From contig CANRJF010000017.1 of NCBI GenBank assembly GCA_947630855.1, positions 1-39,793 of the forward strand: a stretch of 39,793 nt of DNA. The letters run 5' to 3'. The notes under the pieces were generated by a model, which saw only the letters and a list, made by a program, of their open reading frames with translations, made no database searches and was not told where the DNA came from. The DNA comes from an uncultured Lachnospiraceae bacterium. GTDB lineage: Bacteria; Bacillota; Clostridia; Lachnospirales; Lachnospiraceae. The position numbers and the translations under genes are program-made. This document shows, piece after piece, positions 38,942 to 39,793 of this stretch. Numbering within the stretch: position 1 is the stretch's first letter; each line of letters starts with the position of its first letter.

Positions 38942-39793
38942 ATGGATATCCTTGAACAATGCCAGGAGTGGCACGAAAAAAGCAAATTTCAAAAGATTAT
39001 CAAAGCGTTAGAGACAATTCCCGCCAGTGAGCGGACCCCGGAGATGGACTGCGAGCTGGCCCGGGCCTACATCAACCAGGCGGGGCCAGAGGACAAAGAA
39101 CTGTTCCGCAAGGCCATTGCTCTGCTGAAGGCCCATGAAGCGTACTTTCAGGGCGACCATATCTGGAATTTCCGTATGGGGTATGCTTATTTTTATCTGA
39201 ACCAGGAGGGCCGCGCCCTAGGCTATTTTGAGCAGGCGCTGGAGGCTTGCCCCGGAGATGAGGACACCCAGACGTTTATTGAGGACTGCAAAAAGTGGTT
39301 GTTACTGCCTCGATTCAGCGAAAACTTCCGGGAGCGGACGGCAAAAACGTGGGAGGCTTTCGCTGAAAGCGAGGCAGAGCTGCGCCACATCATGGACGAG
39401 GACAAAAAGCGGGAGCGGGGCAACGAACTAATCGCCAAATGCGGCGGGATATTACACCGCGCTTTTGATAATGTTTGCTTTGAGATGGGCTTTAACGGGG
39501 AAAAGCACGAACTGATCCTCACCCCGGAGGGGAACAAGGTCAAGCTGTTTGAGCTGGTCTACTTCCAGCGGCATGCCCCGGCTTCTGTTCTGGAGAAGTG
39601 GAACATTCTGGTGGGCCGTCAACCCATGGAGAACATCGGTCTGCGGTCTGGTGACTGTGAACTCTCCGGCGATGATGTTTGGGTCTGGGTGGAAAGGGTC
39701 TGGGTGGGAAAGCAGGGCAAGGGAAGCATCAGCCTGACCATGTACAGCGAAAAGCTGCTTCCCTTGCTTCAGGAGGACGAGGGCCGGGCAAAG
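38942..39793 (+). CDS. TPR-like repeat protein, 3' end outside the window
   Basis: Open from the ATG at 38942 (after GAGGGAGAATAAACG) to the window end, 284 codons without a stop. The N-terminal ~125 residues look like TPR helices (FQKIIKALETIPASERTPEM; MGYAYFYLNQEGRALGYFEQ ALEACPGD). The rest (LIAKCGGILHRAFDNVCFEM; ELVYFQRHAPASVLEKWNIL) is an alpha-beta domain that I do not recognise. GC content is far above the preceding operon and codons are different, so it was probably acquired separately. No signal peptide. Function unknown. Confidence 0.75.
   Translation, partial: MDILEQCQEWHEKSKFQKIIKALETIPASERTPEMDCELARAYINQAGPEDKELFRKAIALLKAHEAYFQGDHIWNFRMGYAYFYLNQEGRALGYFEQALEACPGDEDTQTFIEDCKKWLLLPRFSENFRERTAKTWEAFAESEAELRHIMDEDKKRERGNELIAKCGGILHRAFDNVCFEMGFNGEKHELILTPEGNKVKLFELVYFQRHAPASVLEKWNILVGRQPMENIGLRSGDCELSGDDVWVWVERVWVGKQGKGSISLTMYSEKLLPLLQEDEGRAK

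Overview
The window looks like chromosome of a low-to-medium GC Firmicute of class Clostridia, most likely Lachnospiraceae. The evidence is the secG-rnr-smpB-ssrA cluster, strong GGAGG ribosome sites with frequent TTG/GTG starts, a tmRNA tag ANDNLAYAA, and many families typical of gut clostridia (LytTR/DUF3021 modules, ECF sigma with a DUF4179 partner, Bce-type transporter, sugar ABC/GH3/GH78 locus, substrate-binding-GGDEF fusion). This is inferred from content; no species call is possible.

Layout. 1-828 has no intact gene but holds what looks like the 3' end of a histidine kinase gene. 829-2501 is a two-gene AAA ATPase plus Toprim-like pair, probably anti-phage. 2575-5724 holds a bacterial-type prolyl-tRNA synthetase and a TetR regulator on the minus strand, divergent from an HXXEE membrane protein; the TetR and proS upstream regions share an operator-like motif. 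5874-6246 is a BrnA-like antitoxin behind a truncated brnT toxin remnant. 6356-8768 is an Rrf2 regulator divergent from an EFR1-type flavodoxin/ferredoxin protein, then VOC and metallo-beta-lactamase-fold genes. 9163-10442 is a LytTR regulator with two small membrane proteins.

10525-13984 is the core block secG, rnr, smpB, ssrA. Then come a 57-aa small gene, a HEPN/MNT toxin-antitoxin pair, an orphan LytTR response regulator, and a Bce-type ABC transporter whose ATPase gene is visibly richer in GC than its permease. 19551-20297 encodes a secreted Ig-like-fold protein ending in an Asp/Asn-only tail. 20430-25700 mixes decay and regulation: a broken M56 peptidase gene, an ECF sigma/anti-sigma pair with its own ECF-type promoter, an Rpn-like PD-(D/E)XK protein flanked by two copies of the anti-sigma 3' end, and a truncated FtsX gene.

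25739-38752 is a carbohydrate-use locus: an AraC regulator divergent from a sugar ABC transporter (double ATPase, permease, lipoprotein, second permease with a one-base frameshift), beta-phosphoglucomutase, a GH3 enzyme with the NagZ-type Asp-x-His dyad, a GH78 alpha-L-rhamnosidase, and a LacI-type sugar sensor fused to a GGDEF diguanylate cyclase. Together they suggest uptake and breakdown of a rhamnosylated glucoside, with a possible c-di-GMP read-out of sugar status. The right edge (38942 on) is a GC-rich TPR-like gene cut by the window end.

Two themes run through the window: repeated gene decay (brnT, M56, FtsX, permease, kinase remnant), and a dispersed repeat family with at least five members, whose shorter forms can be explained as deletions between short direct repeats inside the longest one.
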